Assembly: GCF_000025525.1 (NCBI RefSeq)
Contig: NC_013887.1
Span: 1,658,871-1,722,870, forward strand
Source: Methanocaldococcus sp. FS406-22
GTDB lineage: Archaea; AGJL01; Methanococci; Methanococcales; Methanocaldococcaceae
Direction of reading: 5' to 3'
DNA: 64,000 nt
In this document: positions 54,683-62,804 of the stretch, in pieces
Layout of the letters: every line of letters starts with the position of its first letter
Position numbering within the stretch: position 1 is the stretch's first letter
Made by a program: the position numbers and the translations under genes
Notes under the pieces: model-generated
What the model was told of the DNA's origin: nothing
The model's input: the letters and a program-made list of their open reading frames with translations, nothing else
Database searches by the model: none

Positions 54683-55921
54683 TCACCCATATATCTTTTT
54701 CATAATCTCTTCAGCAGTTAATATCTCAGCCTTTCCTTTAACTGGCTCAACATAAACATAGTTTCCTTTATAGAGTGGAGAACCCATGGACTCTGTGTAT
54801 GAACCAATAACAACATTAGCCCAGATGGATCTTGGGATAAATACAGTTCCCTCTTGCAAAGCATCATCAGGAATCGCCCTTAAAGTTATGCATGATTTTT
54901 TATCTTCACTCATTACAGTGACATACTCTGGCTTTCCAAGATAGGCATAATCCTTTGGATGAATGTAACAGACGGCACACTCTTTAACATATTTTTCAGT
55001 AAATTTCTTACCTCCTTTGATAATCTCTCCTTGGATAACAGTACTTCCAGTGTTTAGGAGAGCTTTAATACCTCCATCGTATCTATAATCGTCATAGCAT
55101 TCATACAACTCTGGCTCTATCAATCCAAGGTTTTTCTCTTTTAAAGCATACAAAACTCCTTTAGGTTTTCTGCTTATTGCATAATCTCCAGTGAATTTGA
55201 GGAATTCTCCATAAATTGGCATATCGTTGATGTTTAAATCCTTCTCCTCTCCAACAAACTCAAATCCAGGAGCAAAGAATCTTATCCTTCCACATACTGC
55301 TATTGTCCCTTTTGTCATCTCAACTCCAACTGCTCTTTCAGCGTTTCCTTCAATATATATAAATCCACCATTCTGCCTTATTCCGCAAAACTGCCTAACA
55401 TTTCCTTTTATAATAATCTCTCCACCAGATATTGCAGCTCCAACGTTGTTTCCAGCATCTCCTTCAACTATAATCTTTCCTCCTTTCATTCCATGCCAGC
55501 TCCCTCTATAGGCAGAACCAACGTAATCTCCAGCGTTTCCATTGATTTTTATTAGTCCTCCAGTCATCTCTCTACCAACCCAGTGCTTGGCATTTCCATT
55601 AACAACTATCTCTCCTCCTTTCATTTCAGAGCCAAGCTGAATTCCAACGTTTCCATTGATTATGATTTTACCAGAACTCATCTGATAGCCAATATACTTA
55701 ACTCTCTCAACATTCCCTTCAATGACGATTGTTACATCCTTTGAGTCATCATTGCTAACTTCTACATCAAAGAACTCTGAGAGAGGGAGTTTATTAGGTC
55801 CTTGCCAAACTAAGAGGGATTCAATTTCTTCCTTGCTCTTATTTGCAAATATATCTGGATTTATAACTTCTGCCTCTATTGGAATGTCTGGCTCTCCCTT
55901 TGGGGTTAAAATCACTTGCAT
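54683..55921 (-). CDS. fwdCD: FwdC-FwdD fusion subunit of formylmethanofuran dehydrogenase
   Basis: A 412-residue protein. Residues 1 to about 270 are FwdC-like: a right-handed beta-helix (GltS alpha-like) of repeats such as GGEIVVNGNAKHWVGREMTGGLIKINGNAGDYVG and GGKIIVEGDAGNNVGAAISGGEIII. Residues from about 285 are FwdD-like, the molybdopterin-dinucleotide-binding barrel (LNTGSTVIQGE..YIHPKDYAYLGKPEYVTVMS..GSPLYKGNYVYVEPV). In other methanogens these are separate genes, but an FmdC fusion of the same type is known in the molybdenum enzyme of Methanothermobacter. Stop overlaps the region before fwdB; fwdA ends 2 bp before its start. Confidence 0.93.
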   Translation of the reverse strand: MQVILTPKGEPDIPIEAEVINPDIFANKSKEEIESLLVWQGPNKLPLSEFFDVEVSNDDSKDVTIVIEGNVERVKYIGYQMSSGKIIINGNVGIQLGSEMKGGEIVVNGNAKHWVGREMTGGLIKINGNAGDYVGSAYRGSWHGMKGGKIIVEGDAGNNVGAAISGGEIIIKGNVRQFCGIRQNGGFIYIEGNAERAVGVEMTKGTIAVCGRIRFFAPGFEFVGEEKDLNINDMPIYGEFLKFTGDYAISRKPKGVLYALKEKNLGLIEPELYECYDDYRYDGGIKALLNTGSTVIQGEIIKGGKKFTEKYVKECAVCYIHPKDYAYLGKPEYVTVMSEDKKSCITLRAIPDDALQEGTVFIPRSIWANVVIGSYTESMGSPLYKGNYVYVEPVKGKAEILTAEEIMKKIYG

Positions 55922-55923
55922 AC

Positions 55924-57672
55924 TTATTCACCCACATTTATTGGCGTTGGTTTTGTTAGATAATGCTCTGTTGTAGGGTAGTTGGTGAAGTCAAAGGTGT
56001 AGTATTTAAACCACTCTTTCACATCCTTAATCATCTCATTGTAGATTTCTTCATCTGGGAATTTAGCATTGCAATAGTATGTTTTTCCGTCAGGAGTTGA
56101 TACAATCTCTCCTTTATGGGCAACAATTACTCCGCCGTTTATTGTGTATTCTGCGTAGGTAAAGGCTTTTTCTATAGCTTTGTAGTCGTTTGTGTTGAGG
56201 GTTTCTGGGTTTATGTCATAGATTGCTATGTCTGCATCAGCCCCAACACCCAAATGCCCCTTCATTGGTGCTAATCCAACGGCTTTAGCTGGTGTAGCCC
56301 TTGTAACTGTTGCTATCTCATATAGGGTGTATTCTCTATCCATATTTGGTAAATCTGTTCTCTCAGAAGCCCATTTGTGGCATTCTTTTAGCATATCCTC
56401 TCTTGCCTTTTTGCTCATCAACCATGAGATAACCTTTGGATAGTTTGTAAATGAACCTCCGTTAGGGCTGTCTGTTGTCATTATCACTTTCCAAGGGTCT
56501 TTAACTCCCAATAAAAGCTCTAACCCCATTGCCCATTGGACACTATGCACACCATTCTTCTTTTTGTATGCAAATGGCACGATACCAGAACCGCATTCTA
56601 ATTCAACATCTGCGTTAGACCATTTTCCTCCAGTTAAAACAGCTAAATCGTATAAATTAGGACCATCTCCAGTCATACAGATTGCTGGGCCAAATATAAC
56701 GCACCCGCTGTCTATAACAACGTGTTTTGATTTGTTTACATAATCTATAATCTCCTTTGTTCCAGATTCAAAATCCTTCCAAGAGGTTCCTCCAAAGGCA
56801 TTAAACTGGACGTGAGTTAGATAGATGCTCTGCTCTCTCTCATAAGGGACTTTTGTTTTTATTTCTTCATCAACTTTAACTTTTGGATTTGCCTTTATAT
56901 CTTCTGGAATTTTTAGAGTCTCTTTTGTTATCTCCCAATTTCCAGGATGTCCTAAGCCGTTGGCATGAACATGGATTGACATTGGGTAACCTAAAATCTC
57001 ATTAACTTCAGCTAAACCTCTGATAATCTCTCTTGGTGTAACCTCAAAATGAATGCACGGCTCATCTAAAGAATAGATATTCAATCCCCAACCCCAATTT
57101 TCTACACCAGCTGGATTAACAATCTTAATCCCATAAGTTTTGTGAATTCTATTCATCCACGCCACATAAGCGGCGGCTTTTTCAATATCTCCTTCTTTTA
57201 GGTATTTTAAAATAAACCAGTTGTTTCCAAACATCAAATAAGCACATTTATTTACAACAGGAACATGTTTTAACTCCTCATGAGTGTGTTTTGCAAGCAT
57301 TGGTGGTGTTGCTGCTTCGCAAATTGTTGTATAACCCATTAAAGCATATTTATAACCCATAACATAGCTTGAAGGCAAAACCTTTCCACTACCACTGTGA
57401 GTTATATCTGTCTTTTTTATCGGATGTTTGTATTGATACTCTGGACATAATAGCCTTCCATGTGTAACCTTAGGCCCAGCTACGTGGGTGTGGGAATCAA
57501 CACCTCCAGGCATTACAGTTTTGTTAGATGCATCAATAACTTTAGCATCTTTCATCTCATTTGAGGACAGTTCTTCAACAATCTTTCCATCTTTAACAAA
57601 GATATCCATCTTTTCTCCATCTATCCCATTCATTGGGTCAAAGACATAGCCATTTTTTATTATAAGGTTCAT
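55924..57672 (-). CDS. fwdA: FwdA, formylmethanofuran dehydrogenase subunit A (amidohydrolase)
   Basis: A 582-residue binuclear metal amidohydrolase that transfers formate, made at FwdB, onto methanofuran. Seen: VMPGGVDSHTHVAGPKVTHGR (metal His pair near 60-62), a lysine region near 175-180, MSIHVHANGLGHPGN (His near 230-232), LTHVQFNAFGG, TTDSPNGGSFTNYPKVI (catalytic Asp near 385) and GADADIAIYDIN. Length is typical. ATG at 57672 follows GGTGATACT. Second gene of the minus-strand fmdE-fwdA-fwdCD-fwdB operon; neighbours overlap or lie within 13 bp. Confidence 0.95.
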   Translation of the reverse strand: MNLIIKNGYVFDPMNGIDGEKMDIFVKDGKIVEELSSNEMKDAKVIDASNKTVMPGGVDSHTHVAGPKVTHGRLLCPEYQYKHPIKKTDITHSGSGKVLPSSYVMGYKYALMGYTTICEAATPPMLAKHTHEELKHVPVVNKCAYLMFGNNWFILKYLKEGDIEKAAAYVAWMNRIHKTYGIKIVNPAGVENWGWGLNIYSLDEPCIHFEVTPREIIRGLAEVNEILGYPMSIHVHANGLGHPGNWEITKETLKIPEDIKANPKVKVDEEIKTKVPYEREQSIYLTHVQFNAFGGTSWKDFESGTKEIIDYVNKSKHVVIDSGCVIFGPAICMTGDGPNLYDLAVLTGGKWSNADVELECGSGIVPFAYKKKNGVHSVQWAMGLELLLGVKDPWKVIMTTDSPNGGSFTNYPKVISWLMSKKAREDMLKECHKWASERTDLPNMDREYTLYEIATVTRATPAKAVGLAPMKGHLGVGADADIAIYDINPETLNTNDYKAIEKAFTYAEYTINGGVIVAHKGEIVSTPDGKTYYCNAKFPDEEIYNEMIKDVKEWFKYYTFDFTNYPTTEHYLTKPTPINVGE

Positions 57673-57684
57673 AGTATCACCAAA

Positions 57685-58257
57685 TCAGTTTTGGCATGAG
57701 AGGCAGATGGTTTCATTATCTTTTTGAATGAATGGCTCTTTGCAAATCTTGCAAAGCTTTATTGTCTTTTTTTGCTTAGTTGGAACAAGAATATCAACGA
57801 ATTCGTAAGAATAGACGGCATCTCCAGCATTAATGATGTCTAAGATAACCTCATCGTGAGGAACTTTCTCAATATTCAGATACCAGGCATGAAGCTTTGG
57901 ATATTTGGCAGTTTTTATATAATCAAGGATGATCCTAACTCCTTTGATGATTTCTCCTTCTCTACCCCATTTATTTACAGTAACTGCCATCTTTCCAGTG
58001 TCAATAACCTTTAGCCTCTTATTTCCAGTTGTGCATCTTCCAAGGATTTGAAATGCATCAGGAATGCAGTTATAGGTTTCACAAGTAACGTAGATTCTAT
58101 CATTTTCATCAATGTTGAGGATTCTTTTAGCCAAATCAAACATAAAAATTCCAATTAAAACTCCAGGGCTTAAACAGCCATGAAATTCTATAACTCTCTC
58201 TACATCTTCTTTTTTGATGCTGTTGAGTTTGCTAACTATGGAGTCTATGATGTCCAT
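57685..58257 (-). CDS. fmdE: FmdE-type protein of the formylmethanofuran dehydrogenase operon
   Basis: A 190-residue protein with the FmdE signature FHGCLSPGVLIGIFMFDLA near residues 24-43, TCETYNCIPDAFQILGRCTTGNKRLKV, and a C-terminal treble-clef zinc finger (CKICKEPF..ICLSC). FmdE is encoded in the fmd operon of Methanothermobacter but is not part of the purified catalytic core; its role is unclear. It is the first gene of the minus-strand operon; the divergent fwdF starts 245 bp away. Confidence 0.88.
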   Translation of the reverse strand: MDIIDSIVSKLNSIKKEDVERVIEFHGCLSPGVLIGIFMFDLAKRILNIDENDRIYVTCETYNCIPDAFQILGRCTTGNKRLKVIDTGKMAVTVNKWGREGEIIKGVRIILDYIKTAKYPKLHAWYLNIEKVPHDEVILDIINAGDAVYSYEFVDILVPTKQKKTIKLCKICKEPFIQKDNETICLSCQN

Positions 58258-58501
58258 GCAAAAACCACCATGTTCATTAAAATCAGTTACGTAATTATTT
58301 GTGATTACATAATTTACATACTTTAGTAACGTTCAAAGATTATATGATTGGATATTTTATATATATAAGTTACGACTTATGATTAAGACAAAAAATATTT
58401 ATTTGTGATAGTATTTACAATCAAATAATTAGTAACTGAAACAAAAAACATATAAAGATATAAATGTTTTAATTATTAGTGTTTCCTTGAGGGGTGGTAT
58501 C
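58258..58501. promoter_or_regulatory. Divergent fmdE/fwdF promoter region with repeated GTTAC motif
   Basis: About 244 bp. TATA-like stretches (TTTTATATATATAAG near 58353-58367) sit between the two genes. The motif GTTAC/GTAAC recurs: GTTACGTAA near 58287, GTAACGTT near 58325, GTTACGAC near 58367, AGTAACTG near 58431; TAAGTTACGACTTA is itself an inverted repeat. These are candidate operators for a Mo/W- or other regulator; no protein is known to bind here. Confidence 0.5.
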
Positions 58502-59566
58502 TTGCAGCAGATAAAAGAGGCTTATAATGGTGTTATCACAATTTTAAGGGATGGTGTTGAAAAAAGAGAATTAATGTGGAATGATTACCTATGTGTTGGT
58601 TGCGGTATCTGCTATGACATCTGCCCAACAAAAGCTATTACTATGGGGCCTTTAGGGGCAATAGCCAAGGGGATTGTTGATGCTCCAAAATTGGATATTG
58701 ATGAAAATAAGTGCGTTTTATGTGGATTGTGTGCTGCATCTTGCCCATTTGATGCTATGGATTTAAAAATTAACGGAAAGTCAATAAAAGAGGATGAAAG
58801 ATATCCAAAGATTAAGAGAAAGAGTATCAAAATCTATCAAGACAAATGCGTTTTATGTGAGCAGTGTGAAATGGTTTGTCCTCAAGGGGCTATAGAAGTT
58901 GAGAGGGACTTACCAGAAAGAAAGAAGTTTGTTATTGGAGAGATAAACATAAACAAAGAAAAATGTGTTCTCTGTGGAATCTGTGCTGAATACTGTCCAG
59001 CAGATGCTATAAACTTAAAATACAACTATCCAACACCAACAAATCCAAAACCAATAACCGATATTGAAGTTGATAAAGATGCATGTGTATTCTGTAAAGT
59101 TTGTGAATTCGTCTGTCCACACGATGCAATTGAAGTTATCTGTTACAAATGCCCATTCATAAAGAAGATTCCAACAGCTAAGTTGTATGATGACATTAAA
59201 GGGAAAGTTACCGTTAATGAAGAGCTATGCGTTGCTTGTGGATGGTGTGCTTATATCTGTCCGGCTGGAGCTATTGAAGTTGAGAAGCCATTCAAAGGAG
59301 AGGTTATTATTGATTTAGACGCATGCAACGGATGTGAGGCTTGCGTTGCTATCTGTCCGTGTAATGCCTTAGAATTCCCAAAATCAGAGAAAAAGGGAGA
59401 GAAAGTCCCAAGAATTATTGTTAATCAGAATTTGTGTGTGTTATGCGGAGCTTGTGCTAAAGCATGTCCAGTTAATGCCATAAAAGTTGTTAGAAGAGAG
59501 GTTAGCATAACAAAAACAAAACCAATAGCTTGGAAAAAGGCATTTGAAAACTTAGCAGCTGAGTAA
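58502..59566 (+). CDS. fwdF: FwdF, polyferredoxin of formylmethanofuran dehydrogenase
   Basis: A 354-residue polyferredoxin that relays electrons to FwdB. Eight CxxCxxCxxxCP motifs are visible: CVGCGICYDICP, CVLCGLCAASCP, CVLCEQCEMVCP, CVLCGICAEYCP, CVFCKVCEFVCP, CVACGWCAYICP, CNGCEACVAICP and CVLCGACAKACP, for eight [4Fe-4S] clusters. The RBS GGGGTGG points to TTG 58502 (MQQIKEAYN) rather than the upstream TTG at 58487. It is followed by fwdG after 12 bp. Confidence 0.92.
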   Translation: MQQIKEAYNGVITILRDGVEKRELMWNDYLCVGCGICYDICPTKAITMGPLGAIAKGIVDAPKLDIDENKCVLCGLCAASCPFDAMDLKINGKSIKEDERYPKIKRKSIKIYQDKCVLCEQCEMVCPQGAIEVERDLPERKKFVIGEININKEKCVLCGICAEYCPADAINLKYNYPTPTNPKPITDIEVDKDACVFCKVCEFVCPHDAIEVICYKCPFIKKIPTAKLYDDIKGKVTVNEELCVACGWCAYICPAGAIEVEKPFKGEVIIDLDACNGCEACVAICPCNALEFPKSEKKGEKVPRIIVNQNLCVLCGACAKACPVNAIKVVRREVSITKTKPIAWKKAFENLAAE

Positions 59567-59578
59567 TGAGGTGGTTAG

Positions 59579-59821
59579 ATGTATAAGTTGGTTGTTTATC
59601 CAGAGAGATGTCATGGTTGTGGGAATTGCGTTGTTTCTTGCCCAGTAAATGCAAAAGACCCAAGTGTTTGGGGAGGTAAGGGCCCAGAAACAGATAAAGT
59701 TGTTATGATTGTTGAGGAAGGTCTTGTTAAGGTAGTTAATCAAGAATTATGTGGTGGATGTGGAGCTTGCATAGAGGTGTGTCCAGTAAATGCTATAGAA
59801 TTAACTATAGTGAAAAATTAA
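59579..59821 (+). CDS. fwdG: FwdG, two-cluster ferredoxin subunit
   Basis: An 80-residue ferredoxin with two [4Fe-4S] sites: CHGCGNCVVSCPVNA and CGGCGACIEVCPVNA, with a short loop (KDPSVWGGKGPE) between. It matches FwdG, which bridges the FwdABCD core and FwdF. ATG at 59579 follows GAGGTGGTTAG. Operonic with fwdF. Confidence 0.93.
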   Translation: MYKLVVYPERCHGCGNCVVSCPVNAKDPSVWGGKGPETDKVVMIVEEGLVKVVNQELCGGCGACIEVCPVNAIELTIVKN

Positions 59822-60121
59822 AATAAATAAATCTTTTTTAAATTTTACAGTTCTTTTTTTAGTCTTTTAGTAGGTGATATTTAGGATATAATTGAAAGAG
59901 CCTATGATTTTATTGACATCAAAATTATTGATTTCTCTTTTATTTAATTTAAAACACTGTCTTTTTTGGATTGTTTAAAAATGCTCAAAAAGCATGTTAT
60001 TGGAGTTTAATTAAAAACTATTAACTCCAACAACATATTTGCAACTTTGTTCATCTATCTTAATTAACATAAAGGATAAATATAACTATTTTTAATTAAT
60101 GCTATGGTTGGAGGTGATAAT
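59822..60121 (+). other. fwdG-modA intergenic region
   Basis: About 300 bp without a supported gene. There is a T-rich stretch after fwdG (a possible terminator), a hairpin TTGGAGTT/AACTCCAA at 60000-60030, and GGAGGTGATAAT, the modA RBS, at the right end. Confidence 0.5.
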
Positions 60122-60955
60122 GTGAAAAATAGAATTTTAGGAAAATCTAAAATTATTTTAATTTCCTTTATTTCCATAATACTTATTTTTGGAGCTTTGT
60201 GTGGATGTTTAAATGAAAATAAAAATGTAAGCACTAAAAAACCCTATGAAGGAAAGACAATAACTGTTTTATGTGGAGCTGGGCTAATGAAGCCTATGAA
60301 TGAGCTTATACAAAACTTTGAAAACAAAACTGGGGCAAAGGTAGAGGTTCATTATGGAGGAAGTGCTGAATTGTTTGGTATTTTAACAACAACTGGAGGA
60401 GATGTCTTTATTCCTGGAGCTTATAAATATACTGCCGATGCAATGAAGAAGGGACTTATATTAAACGATACAGTCAAAAACATAACCTACCACATCCCAG
60501 TTATTGCAGTTCCAAAAGGAAATCCTAAGAACATTAAAGGCTTAGAGGATTTGGCAAAGCCGGGAGTTAGAGTTGTTATAGGAGACCCAAAGGCATGTGC
60601 AATTGGAAAAGTGGCAAAGAAGATTTTAGAGAAAAATCATCTATGGGAAAATGTTAGCAAGAATATTGTTGTTGAGACTCCAACAGTCAACCAACTCCTC
60701 ATCTACATAGCAACAAATCAAGCAGATGCGGCAATTATCTGGGGAGATATGGTTACTTGGGCAGAGAGTAAAGGAAAGATTGAGGTTGTTGAGATTCCAA
60801 AAGATAAAAACATTATAAAGACAATCCCAACTGCAGTAACTATCTACGCTAAAAAAGACAACAACTTAGAGGTTGCCAAGGCATTTAACGACTATATCTC
60901 AAGTGATGAGGCAAAGGAGATTTGGAAGAAGTGGGGCTTTATACCATGTAAATAG
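60122..60955 (+). CDS. modA: Molybdate/tungstate-binding lipoprotein (ModA-like)
   Basis: A 277-residue solute-binding lipoprotein. Hydrophobic signal with lipobox GALCGC near residues 24-29, then GKTITVLCGAGLMKPMNELIQNFENKTGAKVEVHYGGSAELFG, GGDVFIPGAYKYTADAM, PTVNQLLIYIATNQADAAIIWGDMVTW, KTIPTAVTIYAKK. Anion specificity (molybdate or tungstate) cannot be decided; tungstate is likely in this organism. GTG 60122 follows GGAGGTGATAAT; an ATG 6 codons upstream lacks RBS spacing. First gene of modABC. Confidence 0.88.
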   Translation: MKNRILGKSKIILISFISIILIFGALCGCLNENKNVSTKKPYEGKTITVLCGAGLMKPMNELIQNFENKTGAKVEVHYGGSAELFGILTTTGGDVFIPGAYKYTADAMKKGLILNDTVKNITYHIPVIAVPKGNPKNIKGLEDLAKPGVRVVIGDPKACAIGKVAKKILEKNHLWENVSKNIVVETPTVNQLLIYIATNQADAAIIWGDMVTWAESKGKIEVVEIPKDKNIIKTIPTAVTIYAKKDNNLEVAKAFNDYISSDEAKEIWKKWGFIPCK

Positions 60956-60963
60956 GTGAGATG

Positions 60964-61743
60964 ATGAGAGTTAGTTTTAAATCTTTTTGCATCTTTTTAT
61001 CATTTTTATTTACGTTTTTGTTGTTTTTAGCAATAGCATCGTTGTTTTTAGTCCCAAATCCTTCAGAGATTTTGAGTGCATTAAAAACAGAGGAGATGAT
61101 ATATTCTTTAAAGTTGTCTATCTTAACGTCATCAATCTCCACATTCCTTGTTATGCTGTTATCAATACCTATTGGCTATGCGTTATCAAGGCATTCATTT
61201 CCGGGGAAGAGTATTGTAAAATCAATCCTTGATTTACCAATGGCATTTCCAGAGTTGGTTTTGGGTTTAGCCCTACTTTTGTTGTTTGGACAGTCATTTA
61301 TAGGTAAATCATTGGAGAGCTTTGGAATAAAAATTGTTTTTACAAAACTTGGGATTGTTGTTGCCCAGTTCTTCACAGCTCTACCTTATGCTGTTAGGGT
61401 TATATACTCAACATTTGAGGAGATAAATCCAAGATATGAGCTTGTTTCAAGGTCTTTGGGTTATGGAGAGTTAGAGACATTCTTTAATGTATCCCTACCA
61501 TTGGCAAAGAATGGGTTGTTTGCCTCTACAATTATCACATTTGCAAGATGTATGGGAGCATTTGGAGCTGTGTTAATCCTTGCTGGAGGTTCTTATATGA
61601 ATACAGAGATTTTGCCAATTACCTTGTATCTTAATATATCCTACGGAAATCTTGGAATGGCTATAACAAGTGGAATACTGCTTATAGTGATTTCATTTAT
61701 AGCTATATTGGTATTTGAGAAGTTCGAGGGTAATAAAAGGTGA
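60964..61743 (+). CDS. modB: Molybdate/tungstate ABC transporter permease (ModB-like)
   Basis: A 259-residue inner-membrane permease with about six hydrophobic segments and the EAA loop EEINPRYELVSRSLGYGELETFFNVSLPLAKNG near residues 155-187 that contacts the ATPase. ATG 60964 is preferred over the adjacent 60961; RBS AGGTGAG. It starts 8 bp after modA and overlaps the modC RBS. Confidence 0.9.
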   Translation: MRVSFKSFCIFLSFLFTFLLFLAIASLFLVPNPSEILSALKTEEMIYSLKLSILTSSISTFLVMLLSIPIGYALSRHSFPGKSIVKSILDLPMAFPELVLGLALLLLFGQSFIGKSLESFGIKIVFTKLGIVVAQFFTALPYAVRVIYSTFEEINPRYELVSRSLGYGELETFFNVSLPLAKNGLFASTIITFARCMGAFGAVLILAGGSYMNTEILPITLYLNISYGNLGMAITSGILLIVISFIAILVFEKFEGNKR

Positions 61744-61748
61744 AAATA

Positions 61749-62804
61749 ATGGATTTCTTAGAGATAGAGGATTTAAGCATAGATTTAGGAGAGTTTAAAC
61801 TTGTTGATGTTAATTTAAAGGTAAAAAAAGGAGATTATTTGACCATTATAGGCCCTACTGGGAGTGGGAAGTCCATATTATTAGAGACAATTGCTGGTTT
61901 CTATAAACCAGAGAAGGGGAGAATTTATCTTGAGGGAGAGGATATAACTGACTTACCACCAGAAAAGAGAAACATGAGTATAGTTTATCAGGATTATGTC
62001 CTCTTCCCTCACAAAACAGTTTTTGATAACATTGCCTACGGCTTAAAGAAGAAGATTAAAGATAAGGATAAGATTAGGGAGGAGATAACTCAAATTACTG
62101 AGGTTTTAAATATATCCCATTTATTGCATAGAAAGCCAGACACTTTAAGTGGAGGAGAACAGCAAAGAGTGGCTTTAGCAAGAGCTTTAGTAGTTAAGCC
62201 AAAACTTTTATTGATGGATGAGCCATTCAGTGCCTTAGATGTAAAAACAAAAGAAAACTTAAGAAAGTTAGTTAAAAAGGCAATAAAGGAGTATGAAACA
62301 ACTGTCTTGCATGTAACTCATGATTTTGATGATGTTTGGAGTTTGGCAAATAGAGTAGCTGTTATGAAAAATGGTAGGATTTTACAAGAGGGAGAGGTTA
62401 ATGAGATATTTTACAAGCCTTCTATAAACTTTGTTGCTGAGTTTGTCGGAACTAATGTGTTAGAGGGAGAGGTTATTGATAAAGAGGATGGCTTAACAAA
62501 AATAAAGGTTGGAAGTTTGGAGTTGTTGAGTGTTGATGATGGAGATGGAGTAGTTAGATTATCTATAAGACCAGAGGATATAGTTATTTCAAAGCATCCA
62601 ATAGAAACATCTGCAAGGAATGAATTCAGATGCAAAGTTGATAGGATTAAAAGAATGGGGAACTTGGTTTATTTAGCTCTAAGTGTTGATGATATAAGGT
62701 TGAGGTGTATTTTAACACCAAATGCATTGTATAGCTTAAATATAAAAGAGGGAGATGTTGTTTATGCAGTAATAAAAGCTACAAATGTGAGGATTATTAG
62801 CTGA
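61749..62804 (+). CDS. modC: Molybdate/tungstate ABC transporter ATPase (ModC-like)
   Basis: A 351-residue ABC ATPase. Walker A GPTGSGKSILLE near residues 35-46, Q-loop YQDYVLFPHKTVFDN, signature LSGGEQQRVALARAL near 132-146, Walker B LLLMDEPFSALD, H-loop HVTHDFDD, and a C-terminal TOBE/MOP-like regulatory domain (about 230-351) that may bind the oxyanion for feedback. ATG 61749 follows AGGTGAAAATA and its RBS lies in the last codons of modB. Confidence 0.92.
   Translation: MDFLEIEDLSIDLGEFKLVDVNLKVKKGDYLTIIGPTGSGKSILLETIAGFYKPEKGRIYLEGEDITDLPPEKRNMSIVYQDYVLFPHKTVFDNIAYGLKKKIKDKDKIREEITQITEVLNISHLLHRKPDTLSGGEQQRVALARALVVKPKLLLMDEPFSALDVKTKENLRKLVKKAIKEYETTVLHVTHDFDDVWSLANRVAVMKNGRILQEGEVNEIFYKPSINFVAEFVGTNVLEGEVIDKEDGLTKIKVGSLELLSVDDGDGVVRLSIRPEDIVISKHPIETSARNEFRCKVDRIKRMGNLVYLALSVDDIRLRCILTPNALYSLNIKEGDVVYAVIKATNVRIIS

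Noticed and set aside
53346-54686. Two separate genes for the fwdB region
   Set aside because: The frame is shared across the UGA and homology is continuous; Sec recoding with SECIS explains it better.
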